Source of the DNA: JAOUEA01 sp038249195
GTDB lineage: Bacteria; Actinomycetota; UBA4738; HRBIN12
NCBI GenBank assembly: GCA_038249195.1
Contig: JBBRWM010000002.1
Coordinates: 62,001-126,000 of the forward strand
Length of the DNA: 64,000 nucleotides
Reading direction: 5' to 3'
The notes beneath the pieces were generated by a model. It was not told where the DNA came from. It did no database searches and saw nothing but the letters and a program-made list of their open reading frames with translations. Both the position numbers and the translations under genes were made by a program. Shown here piece by piece: positions 8,919-16,554 of the stretch; position 1 is the stretch's first letter, and the number at the start of each line of letters is the position of its first letter.

Positions 8919-9772
8919 GCGATCGGTTGCCCGTGCGCCGCACCGCCAAGCTGTTCATCGCGGGGATGTTTCCCCGCTCGGAGTCGGGGCGGTCCTACGA
9001 GGTGCTCGCGGACGACGGCCGGCCGCTCGCCTACGTCGCGCAGGCATCGCGCAAGGATCTGCGCGAGGCGGTGGTGGTCGCGCGCGCCGCCCAGCCCGCG
9101 TGGGCGGGGATGACGGCGTACAACCGCGGCCAGGTCCTCTATCGCGTGGCCGAGCTGATGGAGGGCCGGCGGAGCCAATTCGAGTCGGAGCTCGCCGATG
9201 CGGGCGCCGCCGATCCCGCCCGCGGCGTGAGCGCCGCCATCGACCGCTGGGTGTGGTACGCGGGGTGGGCGGACAAGATCGGGCAGGTGTCCGGCTCCTC
9301 CAACCCGGTCGCCGGCCCCTACTTCAACTTCACGATCCCCGAGCCCACCGGGGTCGTCGGCATCGTGGCGCCGCCCGATCAGTCGCTGCTGGGTCTCGTG
9401 TCGCGGCTCGCCCCCGCCATCGTGAGCGGCAACACCGCGGTCGTGCTCGTCAGCGAGACCGCGCCGCTGCCGGCCGTGTCCCTGGGCGAGGTGCTCGCGA
9501 CCTCGGACGTGCCCGGCGGGGTCGTGAACCTCCTCACGGGCCGGACGGCCGAGCTGCTGCCGTGGCTCGCGGGGCACATGGACGTGAACGCCATCGATGT
9601 GACGGGCGTGCCCGACGACCTGCGGGTCGAGGTCGAGACGCTCGCCGCGGGCAACGTCAAGCGCGTGCATCGGGCGCCGCATGCGGACCTGTTCGACGAC
9701 GCGGCGCAGAGCCCGGCCGAGATCACGGCGCTGATGGAGTTCAAGACCGTCTGGCACCCGGTCGGCGCCTGA
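8915..9772 (+). CDS. Truncated ALDH-like protein without catalytic Cys
   Basis: A protein of 285 residues that aligns with the N-terminal cofactor-binding half of aldehyde dehydrogenases. VVGIVAPPDQSLLGLV stands where active enzymes have the PWNFP motif, and SGNTAVVLVSETAPLPAV matches the AGN/KPAE region with Lys lost. No catalytic Cys region is present; the sequence ends with an unrelated short tail. It is therefore unlikely to be an enzyme alone. GTGA overlap with the active ALDH suggests equal co-production and a complex. It resembles the catalytically dead second domain of ALDH16 proteins, here as a separate gene. Confidence 0.8.
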   Translation: MSDRLPVRRTAKLFIAGMFPRSESGRSYEVLADDGRPLAYVAQASRKDLREAVVVARAAQPAWAGMTAYNRGQVLYRVAELMEGRRSQFESELADAGAADPARGVSAAIDRWVWYAGWADKIGQVSGSSNPVAGPYFNFTIPEPTGVVGIVAPPDQSLLGLVSRLAPAIVSGNTAVVLVSETAPLPAVSLGEVLATSDVPGGVVNLLTGRTAELLPWLAGHMDVNAIDVTGVPDDLRVEVETLAAGNVKRVHRAPHADLFDDAAQSPAEITALMEFKTVWHPVGA

Positions 9773-9787
9773 GCGCGGGCGCTCGCC

Positions 9788-9985
9788 TCAGGACTTGCCG
9801 TTGTATAGCGGGTGTCGCGTGGAGGCGCCTGTGTGGAGCCAGCACGTGCTCGAGCTGTTGTAGGTCGAAAGCACTGTCGTGCACCCGGGGCTATCGCACA
9901 TCCGTCCCACCGACGCCCGCGTCTCCGCGCCCTTGCCGCGAGCCGGTGGACCGAACTGGACGTTTCCGCCCTTCGCCTTCGCCAT
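9788..9985 (-). CDS. Small actinobacterial-type putative zinc protein
   Basis: A 65-residue protein on the minus strand, starting at the ATG at 9985 with GAGGTG a few bases upstream. A basic Gly/Lys-rich N-terminus is followed by CDSPGCTTVLSTYNSSSTC, then Trp-Leu-His. The Cys-x4-Cys-x13-Cys-x2-His spacing looks like a metal site. I recognise the motif type from small uncharacterised actinobacterial proteins but know no function. It lies convergent to the ALDH-like gene and divergent from recO. The longer frame reading further upstream overlaps recO antisense and is not credible. Confidence 0.65.
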   Translation of the reverse strand: MAKAKGGNVQFGPPARGKGAETRASVGRMCDSPGCTTVLSTYNSSSTCWLHTGASTRHPLYNGKS

Positions 9986-10126
9986 GTGTGGTTCACCTCT
10001 CGCTGGCCTGCCGAACCCCGGAACCCGAGGACTCAAGGGTAGCTGGTTCTGAGAAGGACCGGACGGGCCGTCGCTCGCCATGGAATCAGCACACCGTGGA
10101 TGAGGCGTCGGGCCCTCGCGCGGAGC

Positions 10127-10132
10127 TACGAT
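10127..10132 (+). promoter_or_regulatory. -10 hexamer of a probable leaderless recO promoter
   Basis: TACGAT lies 7 bases before the recO ATG at 10140, with no ribosome binding site between them. Confidence 0.5.
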
Positions 10133-10139
10133 TCGCGCC

Positions 10140-10880
10140 ATGCCCCCGTACAAGGAACAAGGCATCGTCTTGCGTTCCCACAAGCTCGGCGAGGCCGACA
10201 AGATCGTGACCTTCATGACGCAGGGTTCCGGCAAGGTGCGGGCGGTGGCCAAGGGGATCCGCAAGACCACGAGCCGGTTCGGGGCGCGACTGGAACCGTT
10301 CACGCACGTGAACCTGATGCTCTATCGCGGCCGCGGAGCGCTCGACACCGTGACGCAGGCGGAGATCATCGCCCCGCATCCGCACATCCGCGCGGACCTC
10401 GCGCGCTTCGCCGCCGCGGAGACGATGGTGGAGGCCGTCGACCGCGTCGCGGAGGAACACGAGCGCAACCTCCGCGTGACGCTCCTCCTGCTCAGCGGCC
10501 TGCGCGCGCTCGACGCCGAGCCGGCCGACCCGGCCGCGACCGCGGAGTCCTTCTTGCTCAAGCTCCTGTCGCTCTCGGGGTTCCACCCCGCGCTCACCGC
10601 GTGCGCGGTGTGCGGGGACACGGACCCGCAGCTGTTCGCGGCGGATCAGGGCGGGGCCGTGTGCGCGACGTGTGCGGAGCGCGGCGCCGGCCACGTCACG
10701 AGGGCGGCGCTCGAGTACCTCGCCACGCTCGCGTTGGCCGAGTTGGGGACGTCGGGCAACCTTCCCCTGCCCGATGTTCGTGTCCACCGGGAGGCGCGCG
10801 GGCTCCTGTATGGCTTCGCCGAGTACCACTTCGAGCGGCGCCTGCGATCGGTGCCGATGCTGGTGAGGACCACGCCGTGA
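10140..10880 (+). CDS. recO: DNA repair protein RecO
   Basis: RecFOR mediator that displaces SSB and loads RecA at gaps. It has 246 residues. The N-terminal OB fold begins YKEQGIVLRSHKLGEADKIV. The helical part carries the zinc site CAVCGD...CATC. The ATG follows a TACGAT hexamer by 7 bases, so the message is probably leaderless. The stop overlaps the uppS GTG by 4 bases. Confidence 0.95.
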   Translation: MPPYKEQGIVLRSHKLGEADKIVTFMTQGSGKVRAVAKGIRKTTSRFGARLEPFTHVNLMLYRGRGALDTVTQAEIIAPHPHIRADLARFAAAETMVEAVDRVAEEHERNLRVTLLLLSGLRALDAEPADPAATAESFLLKLLSLSGFHPALTACAVCGDTDPQLFAADQGGAVCATCAERGAGHVTRAALEYLATLALAELGTSGNLPLPDVRVHREARGLLYGFAEYHFERRLRSVPMLVRTTP

Positions 10881-11632
10881 GCAGCTACCTCCCCGACATC
10901 GATCGCGAGCGCGTGCCCGAGCACATCGGCATCGTCATGGACGGCAACGGCCGCTGGGCGGAGCGGCGGGGCCTGCCACGCACCGAGGGACACGGGGCCG
11001 GCGAGGAGGCCCTGTGGGACACCGTGAAGGGCGCGAACGAGGTGGGCGTGCGATGGCTCACGGTCTTCGCGTTCAGCACGGAGAACTGGAAGCGACCGGC
11101 CGCCGAGGTCCTCTACCTCATGGAGTTCAACCGGTCGCTCCTGCGCCGCCGCCGCGACGAGCTCAACGCCATGAACGTGCGGATCCGCTGGATGGGCCGG
11201 CGCGATTGGCGGCTGCCGCGCTCCGTGCTGAAGGAGATGCGGATCTCCGAAGACCTCACGCGCGATAACACCGGGATGACGCTGACGATCGCCTTCAACT
11301 ACGGGGGGAGAGCCGAGATCCTCGACGCCGTGAAACAGCTGATGCGCGATCACGACGCGGGAGACCTGCGCATCGAGAAGGTCACGGAGAAGGAGATCGC
11401 GCGGCGCCTGTACCACCCAGACATGCCCGACCCCGACCTGCTCATCCGCCCGAGCGGGGAGCAGCGCACGTCCAACTTCCTGCTGTGGGAGGCGGCCTAC
11501 GCGGAGCTGTGGTTCACGTCCGTGCTCTGGCCCGACTTCGACCGCGAGATCCTGTTCGAGGCGATCCGCGACTTCCAGAAGCGCAGCCGCCGCTTCGGTG
11601 GCCTCGCCGACGACGGTTCGCTCGGCGACTGA
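10877..11632 (+). CDS. uppS: Isoprenyl (undecaprenyl) diphosphate synthase
   Basis: Cis-prenyltransferase that makes the lipid carrier for peptidoglycan and glycans. It has 251 residues from the GTG that overlaps the recO stop. HIGIVMDGNGRWAERRG holds the catalytic Asp of the P-loop. FAFSTENWKRP and LLIRPSGEQRTSNFLLW are the further signatures. The longer open frame upstream lies inside recO and is not used. Product chain length cannot be judged from sequence. Confidence 0.95.
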   Translation: MSSYLPDIDRERVPEHIGIVMDGNGRWAERRGLPRTEGHGAGEEALWDTVKGANEVGVRWLTVFAFSTENWKRPAAEVLYLMEFNRSLLRRRRDELNAMNVRIRWMGRRDWRLPRSVLKEMRISEDLTRDNTGMTLTIAFNYGGRAEILDAVKQLMRDHDAGDLRIEKVTEKEIARRLYHPDMPDPDLLIRPSGEQRTSNFLLWEAAYAELWFTSVLWPDFDREILFEAIRDFQKRSRRFGGLADDGSLGD

Positions 11633-11636
11633 GGTC

Positions 11637-12266
11637 TCAGCAGGGGAGCTCGGCGAGCGCCGTCTGAACCGCCTGGTTCGCGGTCAGGGTGTCCCCCCGT
11701 TTCGCGAGCGCGTCCGACAAAGATCCCAGCGCGTTCGCGAGCATGATGCCGGCTTTCGCGGCCGGGGCGTTCCCCTCATGCCTGAGGGTCTTCGCGTCGG
11801 TTCGCACGGCCTCTTCGGTGCGGGTCACCGAGTCCACCCGCAGCGGCATGTCGGGAGCCATGTCCGAGCACAGGTGCGCGAGGGTATCGACGACGGTGGG
11901 CGTGCCGGTGTTCGTCGGGGACACGGCGGCGGTCGTGCCCGAGTCTCGGATGAAGATCGCCCAGATGGCGATCAGCAAGATCGCCACCCCGGCGACGATC
12001 GCGATCAGTGGGCCGCGGCCCTCCATCGACGGCATCGAGGAACCACCGCCGGAGGAGACGGCGTGGGCCGGCGCCGCGGGACCGTTGTGGGCGGCGCAGT
12101 TCGGGCAGTCCCAGTCGGTGGTGGCCGGCTTCATGTGGAACCGCCGGTGGCACGAACCGCACGTTGCGAACACCCAGTCCGACCCGCAGGACCGGCACAC
12201 GTACCCGTTCGGGTCGGGGAGCGGTTGGCGTTGTTGACAGCGGGGACAGGTGACCTGCGCGTCGAT
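11637..12266 (-). CDS. Zinc-ribbon, single-pass membrane protein (apparent ATC start)
   Basis: The conserved part has Cys pairs CPRC, CRSC, CGSC and CPNC (two zinc ribbons), a Gly/Ser linker, one transmembrane helix (IAIVAGVAILLIAIWAIFI) and a C-terminal outer domain of about 100 residues with two Cys. The nearest GTG (12200) would cut off the first Cys pair. Between the upstream in-frame stop and CPRC there is no ATG, GTG, TTG or CTG. A perfect GGAGGT (12273-12278) lies exactly 6 bases before an ATC (12264-12266), which gives 209 residues. A TAGGGT hexamer at 12294-12299 fits as -10. Function unknown; it is not in an operon with uppS (opposite strand). Confidence 0.7.
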   Translation of the reverse strand: MDAQVTCPRCQQRQPLPDPNGYVCRSCGSDWVFATCGSCHRRFHMKPATTDWDCPNCAAHNGPAAPAHAVSSGGGSSMPSMEGRGPLIAIVAGVAILLIAIWAIFIRDSGTTAAVSPTNTGTPTVVDTLAHLCSDMAPDMPLRVDSVTRTEEAVRTDAKTLRHEGNAPAAKAGIMLANALGSLSDALAKRGDTLTANQAVQTALAELPC

Positions 12267-12420
12267 CGGGGTACCTCCGTGCCGGGTGCGAGGACCCTAC
12301 CATCGGCCCGCCCCGGTTCGGTCAGGAAGGCGGTGGGGAGGTTGAGGCGACCCCACGGCAACTCTCATGGTATCTGCCTTGCACCGGTAGACAGCAGATG
12401 GGCAAGACTCGTCTGTGGGC

Positions 12421-13113
12421 TTAGCCGCCGTGGGCGAACCACTTGCTGAACTCAAGCCGGCGCCGTCTCGTGGACGTGGGTGAGCCCCAGCCAGGGTGCT
12501 CGATCTCGCGCAGACGCTTCGCGATATCCGTGATCTGCGCGGAGGTGATCTGGGCGTCCTCGATCTCCGGCGCCGTTCCTCCAGCCTGCTCGAACGCCCG
12601 CCTGAGCCCCTCATACACGGACCGAGCCGCCTTCGGTTCCTTATCCAGGGTGTGAAGCAGGGCCGTTCGGGTCAGCTCGAGCGTGGTCACCAGCGTCTCG
12701 GCCGTGACGGACGCGGCCCTCGGTCCTCCGTCGAGGACCGCGATCTCGCCGAAGTAACTCCCCTCATCGAGCTTGGCCACCTCGCTCCCATCGACGGTCA
12801 CCCTGGTCCGTCCCTTGGTGATGACGTAGAATCCCGTGCCCTGCTGGCCCTCTGTGACCAACGTCGACCCTGATGGGAATTCCACCACCTTCGCGGAGCC
12901 CAGAACCGAGAGGAGGTCCCGTTTGGATAGCCCGGCGAACAGTGGAACCGCGGCGAGGGTCCCGAGATGTTCTTCTCGCATCCACCGCCATCCGACCCAG
13001 ATCACCGCGATGACGACGAGCGCGATCAGCGCGGGACCGATCCAGCTGTTGAAGGCGGCCGTCCCGAGCACGCGTGCGGGGCGCCACCATCGTTCGTCGA
13101 CCCGGCCGATCAC
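12421..13113 (-). CDS. Membrane-anchored cyclic-nucleotide-binding domain protein
   Basis: From the GTG at 13113 the product has 230 residues. One transmembrane helix (IGPALIALVVIAVIWVGW) is followed by a CAP-ED domain (about 60-170). Its phosphate-binding cassette is GSYFGEIAVLDGGPRAASV, with the Glu and Arg that contact cyclic nucleotide. A C-terminal helical region with basic RRRR follows. No DNA-binding domain is present. The open frame continues upstream to a second GTG (13242), but a promoter-like pair TTTACA and TATCGT, 17 bases apart (13174-13199), lies within that stretch, so the shorter form is preferred. It could read cNMP made by a cyclase such as the one at 23501. Confidence 0.75.
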   Translation of the reverse strand: MIGRVDERWWRPARVLGTAAFNSWIGPALIALVVIAVIWVGWRWMREEHLGTLAAVPLFAGLSKRDLLSVLGSAKVVEFPSGSTLVTEGQQGTGFYVITKGRTRVTVDGSEVAKLDEGSYFGEIAVLDGGPRAASVTAETLVTTLELTRTALLHTLDKEPKAARSVYEGLRRAFEQAGGTAPEIEDAQITSAQITDIAKRLREIEHPGWGSPTSTRRRRLEFSKWFAHGG

Positions 13114-13173
13114 CGTGCCCCCAATCCGGTGCCTCTGCGGTCTCCAGGAGAAGTCCTTATAAGCAAGCGGACG

Positions 13174-13217
13174 ATAGAGGACGGGGTGGAGACTGTAAAG
13201 ACCGGCGTCGGTATCAT
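13174..13217. promoter_or_regulatory. Divergent promoters between the cNMP-binding gene and SCO1
   Basis: On the minus strand TTTACA and TATCGT are separated by 17 bases, matching the sigma-70 layout (5/6 and 4/6 to consensus). On the plus strand TATCAT (13212-13217) is a good -10 about 51 bases before the SCO1 GTG. The two would fire in opposite directions. Confidence 0.45.
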
Positions 13218-13267
13218 GGATGTCTCGTTCCTGGAACGGCACGCTGAGGGACGGGTATGGTGAAGGA

Positions 13268-13894
13268 GTGAGCGGTTTGCGCGGGTATCGGTACAGGCTG
13301 CTGGGCGCCGTCCTCGCGCTCGCGATGCTGGCGATGGTGTCGTGCTCCCGCGGCGACGGGACTGCGTCCGAACCCACCGACGCCGCGGCAGGCGGAACAG
13401 GCCTCTCTGCACTCGTGGGCAAGGCGGCGCCCGACTTCTCATTGGTCGATCAGTTCGATCGTCGCCAGCACCTCGCCCGGTATCGCGGCAAGGTCGTGTT
13501 GCTCACGTTCGTCTCGAGCCACTGCACGGACATCTGCCCCCTTACCGCCGAGCTGCTGAGTCGGACGCAGGATCTGCTCGGCGACCGCGCCCGGGCGCTT
13601 CAGCTCGTCGCGGTGAATGCGAACTCCGTCTACCGGTCCGTCGCATCTGTGGCGCGCTGGTCCGAACAGCGGAACATGACGCATCGTTGGCTGTTCCTCA
13701 CGGGTTCGCTTCACCAGCTGTTTTCCGTGTACAGCGACTACGGCGTCGCCCCGGGCGCGTCGCACACCATCGCGATCTTCCTGATCGACCGGCAGGGACG
13801 GGTGCGAGCCGTGATCCCCGTGGCGATGCAGAAGGGTATCGACGCCGAGGCCCGCGCGCTGGAGAGGGCCGTTGGCAAGCTCGAACTCAGTTGA
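13268..13894 (+). CDS. SCO1/SenC family copper chaperone lipoprotein
   Basis: Thioredoxin-fold protein that helps load the CuA site of cytochrome oxidase. The signal has a lipobox near LAMVSC, so it is anchored outside the membrane. The copper motif is CTDICP (Cys-x3-Cys) and the later ligand His is in GASHTIAIF, so the site is complete. About 208 residues. The GTG at 13268 overlaps the AAGGAG; the TTG at 13277, with an 8-base spacer, is an equally good start and leaves the signal peptide intact. It heads the oxidase block and converges with ctaG by 8 bases. Confidence 0.9.
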   Translation: MSGLRGYRYRLLGAVLALAMLAMVSCSRGDGTASEPTDAAAGGTGLSALVGKAAPDFSLVDQFDRRQHLARYRGKVVLLTFVSSHCTDICPLTAELLSRTQDLLGDRARALQLVAVNANSVYRSVASVARWSEQRNMTHRWLFLTGSLHQLFSVYSDYGVAPGASHTIAIFLIDRQGRVRAVIPVAMQKGIDAEARALERAVGKLELS

Positions 13895-14831
13895 TCCCTA
13901 GGCCGTCGGTCGAAGCGGTCGACCCCGCGGGATCGATCACGCGACGTTCGGCCTCCACGTCCGGCCTGGGTTCGAGTTCGTGGGCACCCGCCCGCCGCGC
14001 GAGCCTTGCGTCGACCCGGGCCGCTTCCTTCTCGTCCCGATCCATCCAATCGAGCAACACGGCCGACAGCGCAAGGGTGCCGATCAACATCGACGCTCCC
14101 CACATGATCGTCCCGCCGAGCCGTTGGTCTGCCAAGGCCGACACGCCGAGGGCGCCAGCCGTGACGTCGTAGTGGAGATAGAGCACGTGGTCGCTCGAAC
14201 TCACGACGAACCCGAGGAGCGACATCACCGGCATGGCGAGGAAGAGATAGAAGAGCCGAGCGGGATAGCTCAGGCGCGCCGATCCCGGATCCCTTGCCAC
14301 GATGGGCCACCAGAACAACAAGGCAGCGATCAGGAACGCGAGGTGCTCGACGGCGTGCAGGGACCCGTTGGTGAGCGCAGCGTCGTAGACCCACGTGAAG
14401 TGCGATCCCCAGAGCACCACGGCGAAGCAGCCGAGCCCGACGACCGGGGATCCGAGCGCTCGGGCGTAGCGGCTATGCGCGATCGCCGCGGCCCGTTTGC
14501 GGACCCCTCGAGACGTCCCCATCAGCGCGAGCGTGACCGGTCGCCCGAGCAGGAGGAGCGGGGCGGCGATCAGCATGATCAAGACGTGCTGCACCATGTG
14601 GACCGAAAACAGGCGCTCGGCGTAGTAGTCGATCGGGGACTCCAGCGCCACCACGAGTACGGCGATCCCGCCGAAATACCAGGCCGTTCGTGAGCGCGGC
14701 CAGCCAGATCTCGGATGGCGCGCACGGACGTTCCTGACCCCATCGACGTACAGCATGGCCGCCAGCGTGAGGGGCAGGATCACGAGCGGATCGAGGGTCC
14801 ATCGCAGGAGGAAGCTGGATGCGTCGGCCAC
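13887..14831 (-). CDS. ctaG: Cytochrome c oxidase assembly factor CtaG (Caa3-type)
   Basis: Polytopic membrane protein of the bacterial CtaG/DUF2 family, needed for caa3-type oxidase assembly, probably in copper delivery. From the GTG at 14831, 4 bases after a GGAGG, the product has 314 residues with about seven membrane helices. Conserved histidines occur in FSVHMVQHVLIM, SLHAVEHLAF and SSDHVLYLHYD. The longer frame upstream contains no better ribosome site. Convergent with SCO1, divergent from the coxB operon. Confidence 0.9.
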   Translation of the reverse strand: MADASSFLLRWTLDPLVILPLTLAAMLYVDGVRNVRARHPRSGWPRSRTAWYFGGIAVLVVALESPIDYYAERLFSVHMVQHVLIMLIAAPLLLLGRPVTLALMGTSRGVRKRAAAIAHSRYARALGSPVVGLGCFAVVLWGSHFTWVYDAALTNGSLHAVEHLAFLIAALLFWWPIVARDPGSARLSYPARLFYLFLAMPVMSLLGFVVSSSDHVLYLHYDVTAGALGVSALADQRLGGTIMWGASMLIGTLALSAVLLDWMDRDEKEAARVDARLARRAGAHELEPRPDVEAERRVIDPAGSTASTDGLGIN

Positions 14832-14961
14832 AGATCCTCCCGACGAGACGTTTCTTCCCGCCACGTCTTCCCTGAAGCGAGATAGGCTGCTAGCGTACAC
14901 GTATCGGATGGGTCGGTCGTCTCAGTCAGGCGGCCGAGCCTAGGGTCTGTGAGGGGGCGCG

Positions 14962-15462
14962 ATGTTGAAGTTCGGTCGCCGCGAGGGGCACGTAATCTGG
15001 CGGGTATTGGCGGTCACGGCAACCTTGATGCTCGTGGGGACGGCATGCTCGAAGTCGTCCCCGTCTGACTCAGGGACCGCGACGACGACGGTGTTCGTGC
15101 AGAACTTCAAGTACAACGGTATGCCGGACACCCTCTCGTCGGGTATCCATCAGTTCCTCTTCCAGAACAAGGAGTCGTTCCAGATCACGCACGAGATGAT
15201 CCCGGTTGCGCTTCCCGCGGGGAAGACCGCCCAGGACGTCATCGACGCCGCCAAGGCTAACGGTCCGAGCTCCGAGGATGACTGGCTTCACATCGGCGGG
15301 GACTTCGGCACCGTGGACACCGGCGCGGGCATCGTTGAGACCCTCGATCTTCCTGCGGGCAACTACGCCATCGCGTGTTGGCAGACCGGCACGCAGTCAG
15401 GCGGGGATAACGGACCTCCTCACGCAGCCAAGGGCATGGTCTTCGGGTTCACGGTCAGCTAA
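14962..15462 (+). CDS. Lipoprotein with a cupredoxin-like layout, upstream of coxB
   Basis: A 166-residue lipoprotein (lipobox LVGTAC). The mature part looks like a beta sandwich: FVQNFKYNGMP at its start, THEMIPVALP in the middle and a last strand after CWQTGTQ. A His, a Cys and a late PPHAAKGM (His, Met) occur in the order of blue-copper ligands, but the Cys-His gap is longer than in plastocyanins, so metal binding is only a possibility. TAGGGT (14941-14946) is a -10 candidate. It lies 12 bases before coxB and probably shares its message, so a role in the oxidase or in copper handling is inferred. Confidence 0.7.
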   Translation: MLKFGRREGHVIWRVLAVTATLMLVGTACSKSSPSDSGTATTTVFVQNFKYNGMPDTLSSGIHQFLFQNKESFQITHEMIPVALPAGKTAQDVIDAAKANGPSSEDDWLHIGGDFGTVDTGAGIVETLDLPAGNYAIACWQTGTQSGGDNGPPHAAKGMVFGFTVS

Positions 15463-15474
15463 GAGGGTCAAGAG

Positions 15475-16509
15475 GTGTCCGCGACGGTCCGGAGCTGGTT
15501 GGCTCGGCTTGTCGTCGGGGCGGGCTGTCTGGCGTTCGTAGCGTGCGCCCAGCAGCCGGCCACGACCCAAGCCGAGCACACCTACAACCTGTACTACATC
15601 ATCCTGGCCCTCGCCCTCGTGGTCTTCATCGGCGTGGTGGGCATGCTCCTATGGTTCATCTTCCGGTACCGGGCCGGTCGCGGCGGCGAGGGTGAGCCGC
15701 CGCAGCGGCACGGTTCGACGAGGGCGATCGTGCTGTTCTTCCTGATCGGCACAGTGATCGTCGCGATCCTGTTCCCGTTCGGCGAGATAGCGCTTACCAA
15801 CGTCGAAGCCAACCCGCTCCCGATCGAGACCATCAACGTCCAGGGGGGCCAGTGGCAGTGGTCGGCCGTCTACCAGAACGAGGGGGTGGTGGTAACGGGT
15901 GAGAGCTTCGGCAAGCCGATGGTCATGGAGGTACCGATCGATGAACCGATCCACATCCATCTCGTCTCCAACGACGTGATGCATGAGTTCTTCGTCCCGG
16001 CGTTCTTCTTCATGCGCAACGCCCTCCCCGGACACCCGAACGACTTCACGTGGACGCCCAGCCGCCTCGGAACGTTCCAAGGACAGTGCGCGGAGTTCTG
16101 CGGGCTCGGCCACGATGACATGCGGTTCGTCGTCAAGGTCGTCGCCCAAGCCGACTTCATCGGCTGGGTGAAGCAGGAGAGGAACTCGATCCTGACTCTG
16201 GATTGTGCGGCGGCTTCTGGGAACAACGTGACCGTCACGGCGCACGACATCCAATGGGACACGAAGTGTCTGGCGGTGACCCAGGGCCAGCCCATCTCGC
16301 TCACGGTCGCGAACCTCGACGAGGGGATCGATCACAACTTCGCGATCTATGACGGGATCGACCTGAAGAAGGAGTTCTTCGCGTCTCCGAAGGTTGCGGG
16401 CGTCGCCACGAACACCTACCCGGTGCCGACCCTCGCCCCCGGGAAGTACTACTTCCAGTGCAACGTGCACGGACCGTCGATGTCCGGTGTGTTCATCGTG
16501 AAGAAATGA
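15475..16509 (+). CDS. coxB: Cytochrome c oxidase subunit II with an extra C-terminal cupredoxin domain
   Basis: Receives electrons at CuA. It has 344 residues. A lipoprotein-like signal (LAFVAC) and two membrane helices (about 40-60 and 80-105) precede the CuA domain. The CuA ligands are all present: His in NDVMHEFFVP and CAEFCGLGHDDM. From about residue 240 a second beta domain follows, with His in IDHNFAIYD and CNVHGPSM (Cys-x2-His-x3-Met), a complete type 1 blue-copper set. Fusion to cytochrome c is common in this subunit; a second copper domain instead is less usual and may replace a soluble donor. GTG start after AAGAG. Confidence 0.92.
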   Translation: MSATVRSWLARLVVGAGCLAFVACAQQPATTQAEHTYNLYYIILALALVVFIGVVGMLLWFIFRYRAGRGGEGEPPQRHGSTRAIVLFFLIGTVIVAILFPFGEIALTNVEANPLPIETINVQGGQWQWSAVYQNEGVVVTGESFGKPMVMEVPIDEPIHIHLVSNDVMHEFFVPAFFFMRNALPGHPNDFTWTPSRLGTFQGQCAEFCGLGHDDMRFVVKVVAQADFIGWVKQERNSILTLDCAAASGNNVTVTAHDIQWDTKCLAVTQGQPISLTVANLDEGIDHNFAIYDGIDLKKEFFASPKVAGVATNTYPVPTLAPGKYYFQCNVHGPSMSGVFIVKK

Positions 16510-16554
16510 TATCCGGAGCGTTCACCTTGAAGGTTTCGGGAGGGGGTGACTGAG

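Noticed and set aside
8116..10209. 697-codon plus-strand frame across both ALDH-type genes
   Set aside because: Arg/Ser/Pro-rich shadow in another frame of the two ALDH-type genes.
13220..13267. ATG at 13220 as the SCO1 start
   Set aside because: It lies at the presumed -10 (TATCAT 13212-13217), has no ribosome site and would put a hydrophilic extension before the lipoprotein signal.
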